From: Barthelona sp. PAP020
Taxonomy: Eukaryota; Metamonada: BaSk clade
Direction of reading: 5' to 3'
Assembly: GCA_040182905.1 (NCBI GenBank)
Contig: JARQWU010000091.1
Location: 1-35,116, forward strand
Length of the DNA: 35,116 nucleotides
Shown here: positions 26,435-34,608 of the stretch, piece after piece
Position numbering within the stretch: the first letter of the stretch is position 1
How the letters are laid out: every line of letters starts with the position of its first letter
Program-made: the position numbers and the translations under genes
The notes under the pieces: model-generated
The model's database searches: none
What the model was told of the DNA's origin: nothing
Seen by the model: the letters and a program-made list of their open reading frames with translations, nothing else

Positions 26435-27961
26435 TTAAGCTCTTGATAAACGTTGTGATACTGATGATGACCCCAATCCTTTTGACTCATATGACACATA
26501 AGGTCTGTACCCAACAGAATTGGGAAAACTGATTAATTGAGAAGGTAAATATTGAGATGAAAATACCAAACAATTAATCCTCTTTTCAATCAATTCCTGT
26601 TGATTCAAAGAAGTCAACAAAAAAACTCGACTCTCGTCCAGAGTTACGGCTCTTACAATACCAATTCCATCACAAATTTGGGAGTTATTGTGAGAAACGA
26701 TTTTGATACCTTCAGTTTCAGCTTCCCTGTCTTGAATATCTTGTTCAATGTGACACAAACCCACAATTGCCAAAGGCAAAATCATTCCTATTGTTAAGTT
26801 GGTGATATCATCGTTGCTACACATGATACTAATGTTGTTGACTCCAATGCCATGAATTTGTTGTTTTAACAACTCATTGGAAATTGCTCTTATTGAAGCA
26901 CAAGTTGCAATTTTGTTGTCAATGAAAAATGATGTCAGTTTTCTCAATCTTCGGTCAAACGCAGGTGTGTTGTTTGGGTTCTTGCTGAAATTTACTACAC
27001 TTTCACACACAAAGACGTTTTCCAGCAGATTCGAAATATTTTTAAAATTTTCAACATTAGTTTCATCGCCGTTCTCCAAAGAAACATCATACATAATGAT
27101 ACCAGTGTTGCAGTCAAAAACTTCTAAAATGTTTTTTAAAAGGTCTGCTCCAAGTGAGGAAATCCATCCATGAGTATTAATTAAAATAGGCACATCGTCT
27201 TCCTCAAATATAACATCAAGTATAGCTTTCAACTTACAAAATGCCTGTAAATAGGCTCGTGGATTTGTTTGTGCAGTGGTATCTCCATAGTAAATTTGAA
27301 CATCTGGTTTTTGAAAATGATATGCTGGGGGAGAAAGAATAGGAGTCTCAATTCTAGTGAGTGACAAAAATCCAGAGGCAGAAAATTCAGTTTGGCCTGG
27401 ATCTGTATCAATATAATAAACATACTCATTTGTTTGAAGAAGAATATTTGTTAAAAATCTTAAAAATGTTGATTTTCCTGAATTTCTTGAACCCAAACAC
27501 ACAATTGCATTGTTAGATTGTTGCCCATTTTGAACCAAAGAAATATCATTGACAATGTTTCCATATGATTCAGGTAATCTTAAAGGATCATTGATTTCCC
27601 CTATTGGAATGTCCAACGGTTTTGAAGGATACAAATCTTCAATTAAAAAACAACAATGACTCCCCATATATGTTTTAAAATGATTTAAAACATCCTCATC
27701 AAGTTCATTTATATCAATAGAATTGTTCGAAGCAACATTTAGGCAATGTAAATACAAATAAGGATCATATTCTGCACTACAAAGATCCAACCAACCAGAA
27801 GAACTATCAAATTGACATCCAAAACATGACAATTGTCCAAACAATACTCTCACTTTTATAACACCATGAAAGTACAAGTTTTCTTCTTTAGGTAATGCAA
27901 TAAATGACAAATATTCATTTCTTTTTAAGACATGTCGAACAAATCGTCCTTGTTTCACCAT
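26435..27961 (-). CDS. Grc3/NOL9-type polynucleotide 5'-hydroxyl kinase
   Basis: A 508-aa protein, ATG at 27961. Grc3/NOL9 (Clp1 superfamily) phosphorylates RNA 5'-OH ends in the nucleolus and is needed for pre-rRNA ITS2 processing. The Walker A loop GSRNSGKST is at about residues 156-164, preceded by strand AIVCL. The family block YYIDTDPGQTEFSASGFLSL follows at about 180, and then the SPPAYH and YYGDTTAQTNPRAYLQAF block. Walker B/central strand ILINTHGWISSLGADLLKNIL (family INTMGWVKGLG) is near 265. The N-terminal 140 residues form a beta-rich domain with HGVIKVRVLFGQ and SSGWLDLCS motifs typical of Clp1/Grc3 N-domains. TTTCATT lies directly before the ATG (27962-27968). The neighbours on both sides are on the same strand but there is no evidence of co-transcription. 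Confidence 0.9.
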   Translation of the reverse strand: MVKQGRFVRHVLKRNEYLSFIALPKEENLYFHGVIKVRVLFGQLSCFGCQFDSSSGWLDLCSAEYDPYLYLHCLNVASNNSIDINELDEDVLNHFKTYMGSHCCFLIEDLYPSKPLDIPIGEINDPLRLPESYGNIVNDISLVQNGQQSNNAIVCLGSRNSGKSTFLRFLTNILLQTNEYVYYIDTDPGQTEFSASGFLSLTRIETPILSPPAYHFQKPDVQIYYGDTTAQTNPRAYLQAFCKLKAILDVIFEEDDVPILINTHGWISSLGADLLKNILEVFDCNTGIIMYDVSLENGDETNVENFKNISNLLENVFVCESVVNFSKNPNNTPAFDRRLRKLTSFFIDNKIATCASIRAISNELLKQQIHGIGVNNISIMCSNDDITNLTIGMILPLAIVGLCHIEQDIQDREAETEGIKIVSHNNSQICDGIGIVRAVTLDESRVFLLTSLNQQELIEKRINCLVFSSQYLPSQLISFPNSVGYRPYVSYESKGLGSSSVSQRLSRA

Positions 27962-28072
27962 AATGAAACAACAAAAAAAAAAGTTAAAAAAAAAATCAAC
28001 AATCTATATTATCTTTTACATTATTTATATGTACAAAAGATCTATAATATCTTCAAATATAAATTAAATTTC

Positions 28073-28675
28073 TCAACAAGAACAAGATTCTTCTTCAGGA
28101 TTATCACTAGGGAAATCATTAACAAGCACATCTGGGGATGCTTTGGGGGCATTGTGAGCAAAATCTTTACCTAAACTCTCAAAAGGTTCGGCTACACCAA
28201 TACTTTCCTTTGCACTTGTTTCAAAATAACATAGTGAAGCCGTAGGATTGACTTGTTTAGCAAACGATTCAGCTTCTTCCTTAGAAACGCATCTTTCCAT
28301 CCCCTCATTTAATAAATCTATTTTTGTCGCACAAACATACATCACACATTCAGGTTCTACCCTTTTTAACTGTTGTACAAAAAAATTTAATCCTTTAAAA
28401 CTTTCAAGGTCAGTCACATCATAACAAATGAGAGCTGCTTGACTACCTCGGAAATATATAGGACGTGCAGCATCAAACTTTTCTGATCCAGCAGTATCCC
28501 ATATTTTTAAGCTAACTGGTTGAGGATGATCAGGAACATCAATATCTTTTGACAAAAAACCTGCACCTAAAGTAATTTGAGTGTTACCAAACACATTTCT
28601 CACAAATCTTCTTGCAAGACATGTCTTTCCTACACCTGATCGCCCTAACAAACATACTTTAACACTTTGTGACAT
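28073..28675 (-). CDS. Rab-family small GTPase, Rab24-like
   Basis: A 200-aa protein. Rab GTPases direct vesicle traffic. The P-loop is GRSGVGKT (11-18). Switch I threonine is in TLGAGF (about residue 35). Switch II reads WDTAGSEKF, so the usual catalytic Gln is Ser64. The G4 guanine motif is TKID (117-120) rather than NKxD, and G5 is ETSAK (152-156). The Ser after DTAG, the TK.DL motif and the phrase VMYVCATKIDLLNEG match human Rab24 (which has DTAGSE and CGTKSDLL). The C-terminus ends in CSC, suitable for double geranylgeranylation. Rab24 is associated with autophagy and has low GTPase activity. Whether this one works the same way is inference. Rab5/Rab21-like relatives are the alternative. 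Confidence 0.9.
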   Translation of the reverse strand: MSQSVKVCLLGRSGVGKTCLARRFVRNVFGNTQITLGAGFLSKDIDVPDHPQPVSLKIWDTAGSEKFDAARPIYFRGSQAALICYDVTDLESFKGLNFFVQQLKRVEPECVMYVCATKIDLLNEGMERCVSKEEAESFAKQVNPTASLCYFETSAKESIGVAEPFESLGKDFAHNAPKASPDVLVNDFPSDNPEEESCSC

Positions 28676-28817
28676 TAAAGAAAAAGAAAAATTGAATTGA
28701 AAAGATTATTGAAATTTGTGACATAATCATTAAATATTCTATTTATTCATCTATAAACATAAAAATACTATATTAAAGAAAAAAAAAACAAATAAATTTA
28801 CTCACAAAAAAAAAATC

Positions 28818-30194
28818 TTATAAAGTGACAACTTTCGTTCTTTGTTTCATCATTTCATCAATTTTCTTCCTTGCTTCCTTTATTTCTTCGGCTCTTTCAA
28901 ACAACCACCCAACTTGGTCAGAATGTTTTAAATATTCTAAACAAATTCCATTAGCTACCTCTAAACGACCCATTTCAGGTAATATCACTTCTTCTCTGAA
29001 ATCATCTGCCTTATTTCTGCAATCAGAAAAATGAACATCTTGATGTAATCTGCCATTTGCTCTATTTTTCATATATTTTTCAAAATAAACAAAATCAAGA
29101 CATAAAAATTCACCAGGAGCTCTGTCAATTCGAACCCTTTGATCCATATATGCCAAATCAATCATTTCTAAAGGAGCAAGGCCTCTGTAAATTAATACTG
29201 CCAAATGAATCATTTTTCTAATCTGATGTAACATAAAAGATTGACCAAGGATTGTGATGGGAACAAAACCAACCAATTGGTCTTTATAAGGAACATATAA
29301 AGGTTCTTCTGCCACTAATGAATACATGTGACGGTATGCAGTTGCCTCACCAAAATTAATACCGGAAGTGAAATTCCAAAAATTGTGTCTTCCAACGTAT
29401 TTTTGTAAAATTTTGTTAAATCTCTCTAAATTTTCATCATTAACTTCATAATCACGAATATTAGCATACAACTGATGTAAATCAGTAAATATATCAACTT
29501 TTTTATTTAAAACTACATCTGGCGTTGGAGAAAACACACCTGCCGGCAAATAATATTTATATCTTCTCATTTCACATGCTCTGCGTGCATTGAACCCTTT
29601 CGTTACCCTGGCAGATCCAAAAACACGAATTTGTTCAGGTAGGAGTTTGTTTACTTCAGAAATCCAATCATCATTTCTCATAAATGCATTGAAGCCACAA
29701 ACAAAACCACAAGCGTGAACTCCCTTATCAACTCTGCTTACTCTCGTAAAACGATCATTACTTCCAGCTTTTGGAAACATTCCAACAGTTTTGAACGCCT
29801 TTATTAATTCTCCTTCAATGGTAGGACGATCATGTTGAAGCATGGAACCATAATAATTAGTCCCATAAAAACCAATCAAAAATGCTTGAGAATGGCTATG
29901 TTTTGCAAATTGAACATTACCAGGAACAATTTCTCCATTTGGAGCTTCAGTAATATTTTCATCCTTGGACATTTTTGATGACTCTAATAATTGTGGAATA
30001 GAAGGAGGTGTTTTCACTTCAAGGGCATCTTCTTCTTCAAGTACTGGAGCTGATTTGAAATTAGGAGCCTTACTTTTTTGAAGTTTTTTGATTGAAGGTG
30101 TTGCGGGATCTTCTGTATTCAATAAAATTTGCTCATCTGTAGTTCTAGTTCGATTGGTAACAAACGATAAAGATAATTTGGAAAAAATAGCACC
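28818..30194 (-). CDS. tRNA pseudouridine synthase, TruA/Pus1 family
   Basis: A 458-aa protein from ATG 30194 (MGAIFSKLS). TruA-family enzymes isomerise uridine to pseudouridine, mainly in tRNA. FLIGFYGTNYYGSMLQ (family G.GYQGMQ-type start), RVSRVDKGVHACGFVCGFNA with the catalytic Asp at about residue 156, FNARRACEMRRYKYYLP (family FNARF.A..R.Y.Y.L), the GRHNFWNFTS block, and GQSFMLHQIRKM near the end are all clear. The motif has RVDKGVHA where most members have RTDKGVHA. About 115 Lys/Ser/Glu-rich residues precede the catalytic domain. An ATG at 30236 would add 14 hydrophobic residues, but those bases are also the TTTCAT element of the divergent LSm2 gene, so I prefer 30194. Confidence 0.93.
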   Translation of the reverse strand, partial: GAIFSKLSLSFVTNRTRTTDEQILLNTEDPATPSIKKLQKSKAPNFKSAPVLEEEDALEVKTPPSIPQLLESSKMSKDENITEAPNGEIVPGNVQFAKHSHSQAFLIGFYGTNYYGSMLQHDRPTIEGELIKAFKTVGMFPKAGSNDRFTRVSRVDKGVHACGFVCGFNAFMRNDDWISEVNKLLPEQIRVFGSARVTKGFNARRACEMRRYKYYLPAGVFSPTPDVVLNKKVDIFTDLHQLYANIRDYEVNDENLERFNKILQKYVGRHNFWNFTSGINFGEATAYRHMYSLVAEEPLYVPYKDQLVGFVPITILGQSFMLHQIRKMIHLAVLIYRGLAPLEMIDLAYMDQRVRIDRAPGEFLCLDFVYFEKYMKNRANGRLHQDVHFSDCRNKADDFREEVILPEMGRLEVANGICLEYLKHSDQVGWLFERAEEIKEARKKIDEMMKQRTKVVTL

Positions 30195-30250
30195 CATAAA
30201 AAGAAATAAAAAAGTGGTGTAATTTTTCTTTTTCATATATATTTTCCATA
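30195..30250. promoter_or_regulatory. 56-bp divergent promoter region, Pus1-like gene / LSm2
   Basis: This short spacer separates two divergent start codons. TTTCATAT at 30231-30238 on the plus strand is a candidate initiator for LSm2, about 15 bases before its ATG. On the minus strand the flank is T-rich (TTTATTTCTTTTT) directly before the ATG. The spacing leaves little room for two independent promoters. Confidence 0.4.
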
Positions 30251-30535
30251 ATGTCTTTGTTCCATTCGCTATTTCAAACTTTATATGGTGAAGAAATCAC
30301 AGTTGAATTAAACAATAACTTACTTGTTCGAGGAATTTTAAAAAGCTGTGATACCTATCATAGCTTGCGATTAAAAGACATCCAAGTTTTAAATTTGGAA
30401 AACTTTCCCCAAATGATTGGTTTAACTGAAATATTTTTCAGAAGTAGCAGTATTAGGCATATTGATTTGCCTCTTGATAAAATTGAATTTGATGCCTTAG
30501 AAGACGCTTCCAGAAGAAATTTATCAAATCAATAA
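30251..30535 (+). CDS. LSM2: LSm2, U6 snRNA-associated Sm-like protein
   Basis: A 94-aa protein, the normal length for LSm2. It is a subunit of the LSm2-8 ring that binds the U6 3' end and of the LSm1-7 ring that promotes mRNA decapping. Sm1 motif: LYGEEITVELNNNLLVRGILKSCDTYHSLRLKDIQV, with the L..C-D-x-Y-x-x-x-x-L-x-D pattern. Sm2 motif: IFFRSSSIRHIDLP, with (F)IRG.xVRYV-type residues, here RSSSIRHI where most LSm2 have RGSVVRYV. LEDASRRNLSNQ matches the QDAARKE tail of human LSm2. Its presence agrees with a working spliceosome and with the intron in the Rpt6 gene. Confidence 0.95.
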   Translation: MSLFHSLFQTLYGEEITVELNNNLLVRGILKSCDTYHSLRLKDIQVLNLENFPQMIGLTEIFFRSSSIRHIDLPLDKIEFDALEDASRRNLSNQ

Positions 30536-30819
30536 TCATTCAATCTGTTCAAACACATCAAATAAAACAATTTATACTTTTTTATTGTTTTTCTCGTCAG
30601 GGAATTTTGCGATTCAATACTTTTTGTAATTCCTTTTGCAAAAAACATCTGAACGAAATCATGCGAGAAAACTCTTTTACTGAAGAATAACTTTTCTAAA
30701 ATTCCAATTAATGTTCAAAAATATTTTCCAAAAGAGAAAAAAGCTCCACTGAACAAATAATAATCTGGTTGAATAGAAAAAGAAACCTATGTAATGAATT
30801 TTTACCTGAATGATTTCTG

Positions 30820-33444
30820 TCAATATCTGAAATCATATTTTGCCAATAAATTATTTTCAATCACTTCAGATTGGCCATGAGAAGTTTCACAAATTGCTTT
30901 ATCTTCAAAAGTCTGAATTATCTTAACTTTGATATCCTTCTGATTACCTTCCAAAACATAAGCCCAATCACCGACTTGTGGTTTCGCTGGTTTCACCCAT
31001 TCTGTTGTTGTATCAATAACAGTGTTTGGATCATACAAATCTTGTATCTTCAAATGAGGATAGCTTGTTTCAATTATTTTATATTCTCTGTTTTGGTAAA
31101 CCACAATAACATGCTCAAATGCCCAATGAGAAGGTGGTAACTGTGCTTGTTTTGGTTCTTCAAAATTGGTCATAAATGGACTGAAATCATCCATGTTATC
31201 CTCAAAGGCTGTTTCTCCAAAACCATCATTTGCTGCTGAAAATCCAAAACCACTGGAAGAACCCATACCAAAACCATTTCCGGAATCAAAAGAAACGGCT
31301 TGGGGTTGTTGTGGCTGAGAATATATTGTTTGTGAAGGATTACTCATAACAGTTGCATTGCTACTGCTGTAATCAATATTTGAAGGATCAAATATTTGAT
31401 CTTTCGCATACCTCTTGCGTTTACCATCTATTTCAAGAGTAATAGATAAATTTCCATCTGCATGCTCTTCATCAACGCGACCTGTCAACCCATTATCTGT
31501 GGGATGTTTGGTAATTCTCACTCTTTTACCTACCAAATCAGAACGAACAGTAGAACGTCCCTTATGTCTCATCAATCGTTTCATATCACGATCAACATGT
31601 CTTCCAGGCATACTAGAACTATATTCGTGTTCACTATCAATGGCTATTAAGGTGTTACAAAGTTTAACAACCCAACCATTGTTGTGATCAAGTCCATCGA
31701 TGTAAATGAATACAAAAGAGTGAGAAATATGACGTACAGTTCCTTGATAATTTTGATGCAAACCAGATATAATTTTAACATGAGCATTCAAACCAAAAGC
31801 TTTATTATTGTAATCCATTGCAGAAGCACGACGGTTTGGTCTAACTTTACGAACTGCAGAAGCACTTACCATAACAACATTATTGTCTTGTCGTAAAACT
31901 GTCAATTTATTTCCAATTTCTAATTTTAAAATCAAACCTACTGTACTTGCATCCAATTCAACAATATCATTAGTATTGAAACCTTCAACAACTACTTTAT
32001 CGAGTTCTAAATGTGTTTGCAATGTCGCAAATCGAATCAAAGTTTCCACATGTTCTTGATGTGCACTTGTAAGAACTTCCAAAATACCTTCCTTTGATCT
32101 AACATTAACAACAACACCAGTTTGATTCTGATATTTTCCTGCAATAATTAAAATGCGATCATCAATTTCAAAACGCTTTTGTAAATCACTGGTATTAACT
32201 TTTAAAGCTTCATCAAAATCAAGATTGGTCAATTTAATAGTAGCTTGATCAAGTTCATTTAACTCAACAATTTTTCCAACCAAAACAACAGATCCTCCAC
32301 TAAATTCACCTTTAACAATCTCAACACGATCACCAACATGATAAGAGACTTTTTGATTCAGCAACGTTTTATATAATTCAATTTCATCACTCTTATCTCG
32401 TTTAAACATTTCAATCTCATCATATTGAGGATTGACATTGTCTACCTTTAATGAACTAGGGTCAACAAGACGGAACAAAAACCCATTCCTGAACTTCATC
32501 CCCCTGAAGACTTCATACTGATATGAATCCCAAGAATTAACTTCTTCACGAACAAGCGATCCTAAGCCACGTTGTCTTAACTCATCACTAGAAAATGGCC
32601 TTTGTGGTGGACGAATTCGAGTAGATGTACGAGTTCTTTTCTTTTCAAGAGCATATGCATCATAATCCAATCGAGGAATCAGCTGAATGACTGTTTTTCC
32701 TTGTGAATCATCAGGAATAATAATACGTGCTAAATCATCTTTATATAAACCTCTTTTGATTCTAACATAATCACCAAGCTTTAATTTCTTACGCTTAGTG
32801 ATACTTAATGCAGATATACGTTTATCAAGATCCACAATTTGAGGACGTCCAATAACATTTTCATTACTTGCCAATTGCTTGTGAATTTTCAATCGATCTT
32901 CACCTTCAACAAAAACACTTCCTTTAATACCGTTATGAGTGAAAGCAGAATATATGGGAAACTTTTGAGCTTTATGCATTGATTTCATTTTCATAAACAA
33001 AATGTCAATACAAACTTTTTGTTCTTTTCCAACTCTTACATTTAATTTATACATTCTTGGGTCAGTTCTTGAAGGCTGAACTTCAGGAAAATCAGCAATA
33101 GAAGGTACAGAATCTTTTTTCTTGGATTTTTTTTTTGAATCAACATTAATTTCCTGATAATATCTATCAGGAATATGTTCCATATCAATTTCTCCAAGCC
33201 TTTTTAATTTTTCCCTTCGTCTATCTTGTTCAGCCATCGTTTTCAATTGTTCTTCAGTGAACTCTTCATCAGCAAAATCTTCATCATCATCATCAGAATC
33301 ATCTTCATCATCATCTTCAGCTGCATCATCGAAGAAACTGGCCAATTTTGGATTTCTTTTTGCAATATCTTCATAATCATTATATGCTTCTTCTTCTTGA
33401 TCTTCTTCTTCTTCTTCTACGTCAAAAAAAACAGAATTATTCAT
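30820..33444 (-). CDS. SPT5: Transcription elongation factor Spt5
   Basis: An 874-aa protein from ATG 33444 (MNNSVFFDVEEEEED). The upstream frame is open but lacks ATG and codes a spurious hydrophobic run. Spt5 with Spt4 forms DSIF, which clamps RNA polymerase II and controls pausing and processivity. The order is: a very acidic N-terminus (1-90, long E and D runs), basic linker, NGN domain (about 133-225, DPRMYKLNVRVGKEQKVCIDILFMKM), then several KOW modules (GDYVRIKRGLYKDDLARI, GDRVEIVKGEFSGGS, DDRILIIAGKYQNQTGVV, NAHVKIISGLHQNYQGTVR, GKRVRITKHPTDNGLTGRV). A Gly/Phe/Ser/Gln-rich linker precedes a last KOW (GDWAYVLEGNQKDIKVKII). The repetitive CTR found in many Spt5 proteins is not obvious. 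Confidence 0.95.
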   Translation of the reverse strand: MNNSVFFDVEEEEEDQEEEAYNDYEDIAKRNPKLASFFDDAAEDDDEDDSDDDDEDFADEEFTEEQLKTMAEQDRRREKLKRLGEIDMEHIPDRYYQEINVDSKKKSKKKDSVPSIADFPEVQPSRTDPRMYKLNVRVGKEQKVCIDILFMKMKSMHKAQKFPIYSAFTHNGIKGSVFVEGEDRLKIHKQLASNENVIGRPQIVDLDKRISALSITKRKKLKLGDYVRIKRGLYKDDLARIIIPDDSQGKTVIQLIPRLDYDAYALEKKRTRTSTRIRPPQRPFSSDELRQRGLGSLVREEVNSWDSYQYEVFRGMKFRNGFLFRLVDPSSLKVDNVNPQYDEIEMFKRDKSDEIELYKTLLNQKVSYHVGDRVEIVKGEFSGGSVVLVGKIVELNELDQATIKLTNLDFDEALKVNTSDLQKRFEIDDRILIIAGKYQNQTGVVVNVRSKEGILEVLTSAHQEHVETLIRFATLQTHLELDKVVVEGFNTNDIVELDASTVGLILKLEIGNKLTVLRQDNNVVMVSASAVRKVRPNRRASAMDYNNKAFGLNAHVKIISGLHQNYQGTVRHISHSFVFIYIDGLDHNNGWVVKLCNTLIAIDSEHEYSSSMPGRHVDRDMKRLMRHKGRSTVRSDLVGKRVRITKHPTDNGLTGRVDEEHADGNLSITLEIDGKRKRYAKDQIFDPSNIDYSSSNATVMSNPSQTIYSQPQQPQAVSFDSGNGFGMGSSSGFGFSAANDGFGETAFEDNMDDFSPFMTNFEEPKQAQLPPSHWAFEHVIVVYQNREYKIIETSYPHLKIQDLYDPNTVIDTTTEWVKPAKPQVGDWAYVLEGNQKDIKVKIIQTFEDKAICETSHGQSEVIENNLLAKYDFRY

Positions 33445-33597
33445 TTGCAAAATGCCAAAGAGAATAAATGAAAATATGAGGATATTTTTTGTTTGCAATT
33501 TTTATACAATTTAACTTGATTTGAACCATATCTTCCGTTTTATATGGATAATTTATATTCATAAAAAAAAACTAAATACTTATTCCCTTTTTTTATT
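33445..33597. promoter_or_regulatory. 153-bp divergent promoter region, Spt5 / coiled-coil protein
   Basis: The region lies between divergent ATGs. On the Spt5 side TCATATTTTCATTTA lies about 30 bases before the ATG. On the other side TATTCATAAAAAA lies about 40 bases before the ATG, next to a T-run. Both carry the TTCA/TTTCA-type motif seen at other genes in the window. Confidence 0.35.
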
Positions 33598-34608
33598 ATG
33601 GGTCTCTTTGATAAGAAAGATCAAAAAAAAGTTGAAGACAAATCGAAAGAATCATCAGATTCGATAACAAATAGTCAGCTTAATTATAGTTCAAATACAC
33701 CCTTTAAAGATTTGGAAGATTCTCATCAAAAAATAATAAGAGAGTTGGAAAAAACGATAAATGAGAATAGGTTTAACATCGAAGCAGTTAGAAAAATGAA
33801 GTTTGAAGAATTGAATCTTTTGCCAAATAAAATTAACGAAGTTGAACGTTCTTTAAACAGTTTAATTTTACAAATGGACCAATATGGTGTTAATATGATT
33901 GAATTACATGACAAAATGGAATTTTTAGAAGAAACCATAACAGAAAAAAGCAAGTTTTTCAAAGATCCTGCTCAAAGACCAAAAAAATCTTCCTCTTTGG
34001 GAGGTCTTGGAGGTAAAAAAACTGCTTCTACCACTGAAATTTCAATCGCTTCAGCTCCAAAACCCATTAAATATTTTAAAACTTTAAAAGAAAAATTGAT
34101 AAGCAAATGTGAGTCATTGTCTTCAAACATGTCAAGTTTAGAAGAAAAAATGAATGATGATGACATTATTATCGAAGATGTACCGTTAACATTTACTAAT
34201 ATTTTGAGACAACAACACAAAACTTTGGAAAATATAGCAACAAAAATGTCAAATGACAGGGAACGGTTTAGAGAATTCAAAGATGCGTATATTGAAGAAA
34301 AAAGTAGATTTTTGAATAAACCTGATAATGTTGACTTTATAAATGATGAAGAAATGTTTCTACTGGAAATATTGGGTGAAAAAAAGAAAGAAGAAGAAAA
34401 GAAAAAGACAAGTTTACTTGGAAATAAAGGAAAAACAACAAGCTTACTTGGCAATAAAGAAAAAAAAACCACCCTATCAATTGGTAGTAAAAGCAGTTCA
34501 ACTCTTAGTCTCGGTGGAAATAAAACCAAAACTGATAGTAATGAATCAGCTAAAGATGATAAAAGTGAAAAGAAACCTTTGAAATTTAGTTTGAAAAAGA
34601 AGGAGTAA
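33598..34608 (+). CDS. 336-aa coiled-coil protein with LLGNK/LG repeats, possibly nucleoporin-like
   Basis: It starts MGLFDKKDQKK at ATG 33598. Residues about 35-115 form a strong coiled coil (KIIRELEKTINENRFNIEAV, NEVERSLNSLILQMDQYGV, MIELHDKMEFLEETI). A Lys/Ser/Gly linker (SSSLGGLGGKK) is followed by a second coiled coil at about 155-260. The C-terminal 70 residues are very basic and repetitive: SLLGNKGKTT and SLLGNKEKKT in tandem, then SIGSK, SLGGNK and a KKPLKFSLKKKE end. A coiled coil flanked by LG/GLFG-like repeats recalls the Nup58/Nup62 group of the nuclear pore, but FG dipeptides are missing, so this is a guess. It is divergent from Spt5. Confidence 0.82.
   Translation: MGLFDKKDQKKVEDKSKESSDSITNSQLNYSSNTPFKDLEDSHQKIIRELEKTINENRFNIEAVRKMKFEELNLLPNKINEVERSLNSLILQMDQYGVNMIELHDKMEFLEETITEKSKFFKDPAQRPKKSSSLGGLGGKKTASTTEISIASAPKPIKYFKTLKEKLISKCESLSSNMSSLEEKMNDDDIIIEDVPLTFTNILRQQHKTLENIATKMSNDRERFREFKDAYIEEKSRFLNKPDNVDFINDEEMFLLEILGEKKKEEEKKKTSLLGNKGKTTSLLGNKEKKTTLSIGSKSSSTLSLGGNKTKTDSNESAKDDKSEKKPLKFSLKKKE
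34411..34470 (+). repeat. Two tandem 30-bp coding repeats (SLLGNK units)
   Basis: Two adjacent 10-codon units encode SLLGNKGKTT and SLLGNKEKKT. The first uses AGTTTACTTGGAAATAAA and the second AGCTTACTTGGCAATAAA, so the duplication has diverged at synonymous sites. Degenerate copies follow (SIGSK, SLGGNK). Confidence 0.85.

Noticed and set aside
26278-26514. 78-codon minus-strand ORF between Grc3 and Rpt6
   Set aside because: It overlaps the 3' end of the Grc3 gene in another frame, has no domain, and includes a poly-T tract.
30195-30236. Hydrophobic N-terminus of the Pus1-like protein suggesting membrane targeting
   Set aside because: The upstream ATG coincides with the TTTCAT element of the divergent LSm2 gene and leaves only 14 bp between the starts. 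The ATG at 30194 is more plausible.
33445-33498. N-terminal hydrophobic extension of Spt5 (like a signal peptide)
   Set aside because: The extension begins at a TTG, not an ATG, and Spt5 is nuclear. The ATG at 33444 gives the expected acidic N-terminus.
33972-34529. 185-codon minus-strand ORF
   Set aside because: It is the antisense shadow of the coiled-coil gene. Its Ser/Phe/Leu-rich composition is what Lys/Glu-rich coding sequence gives on the other strand.
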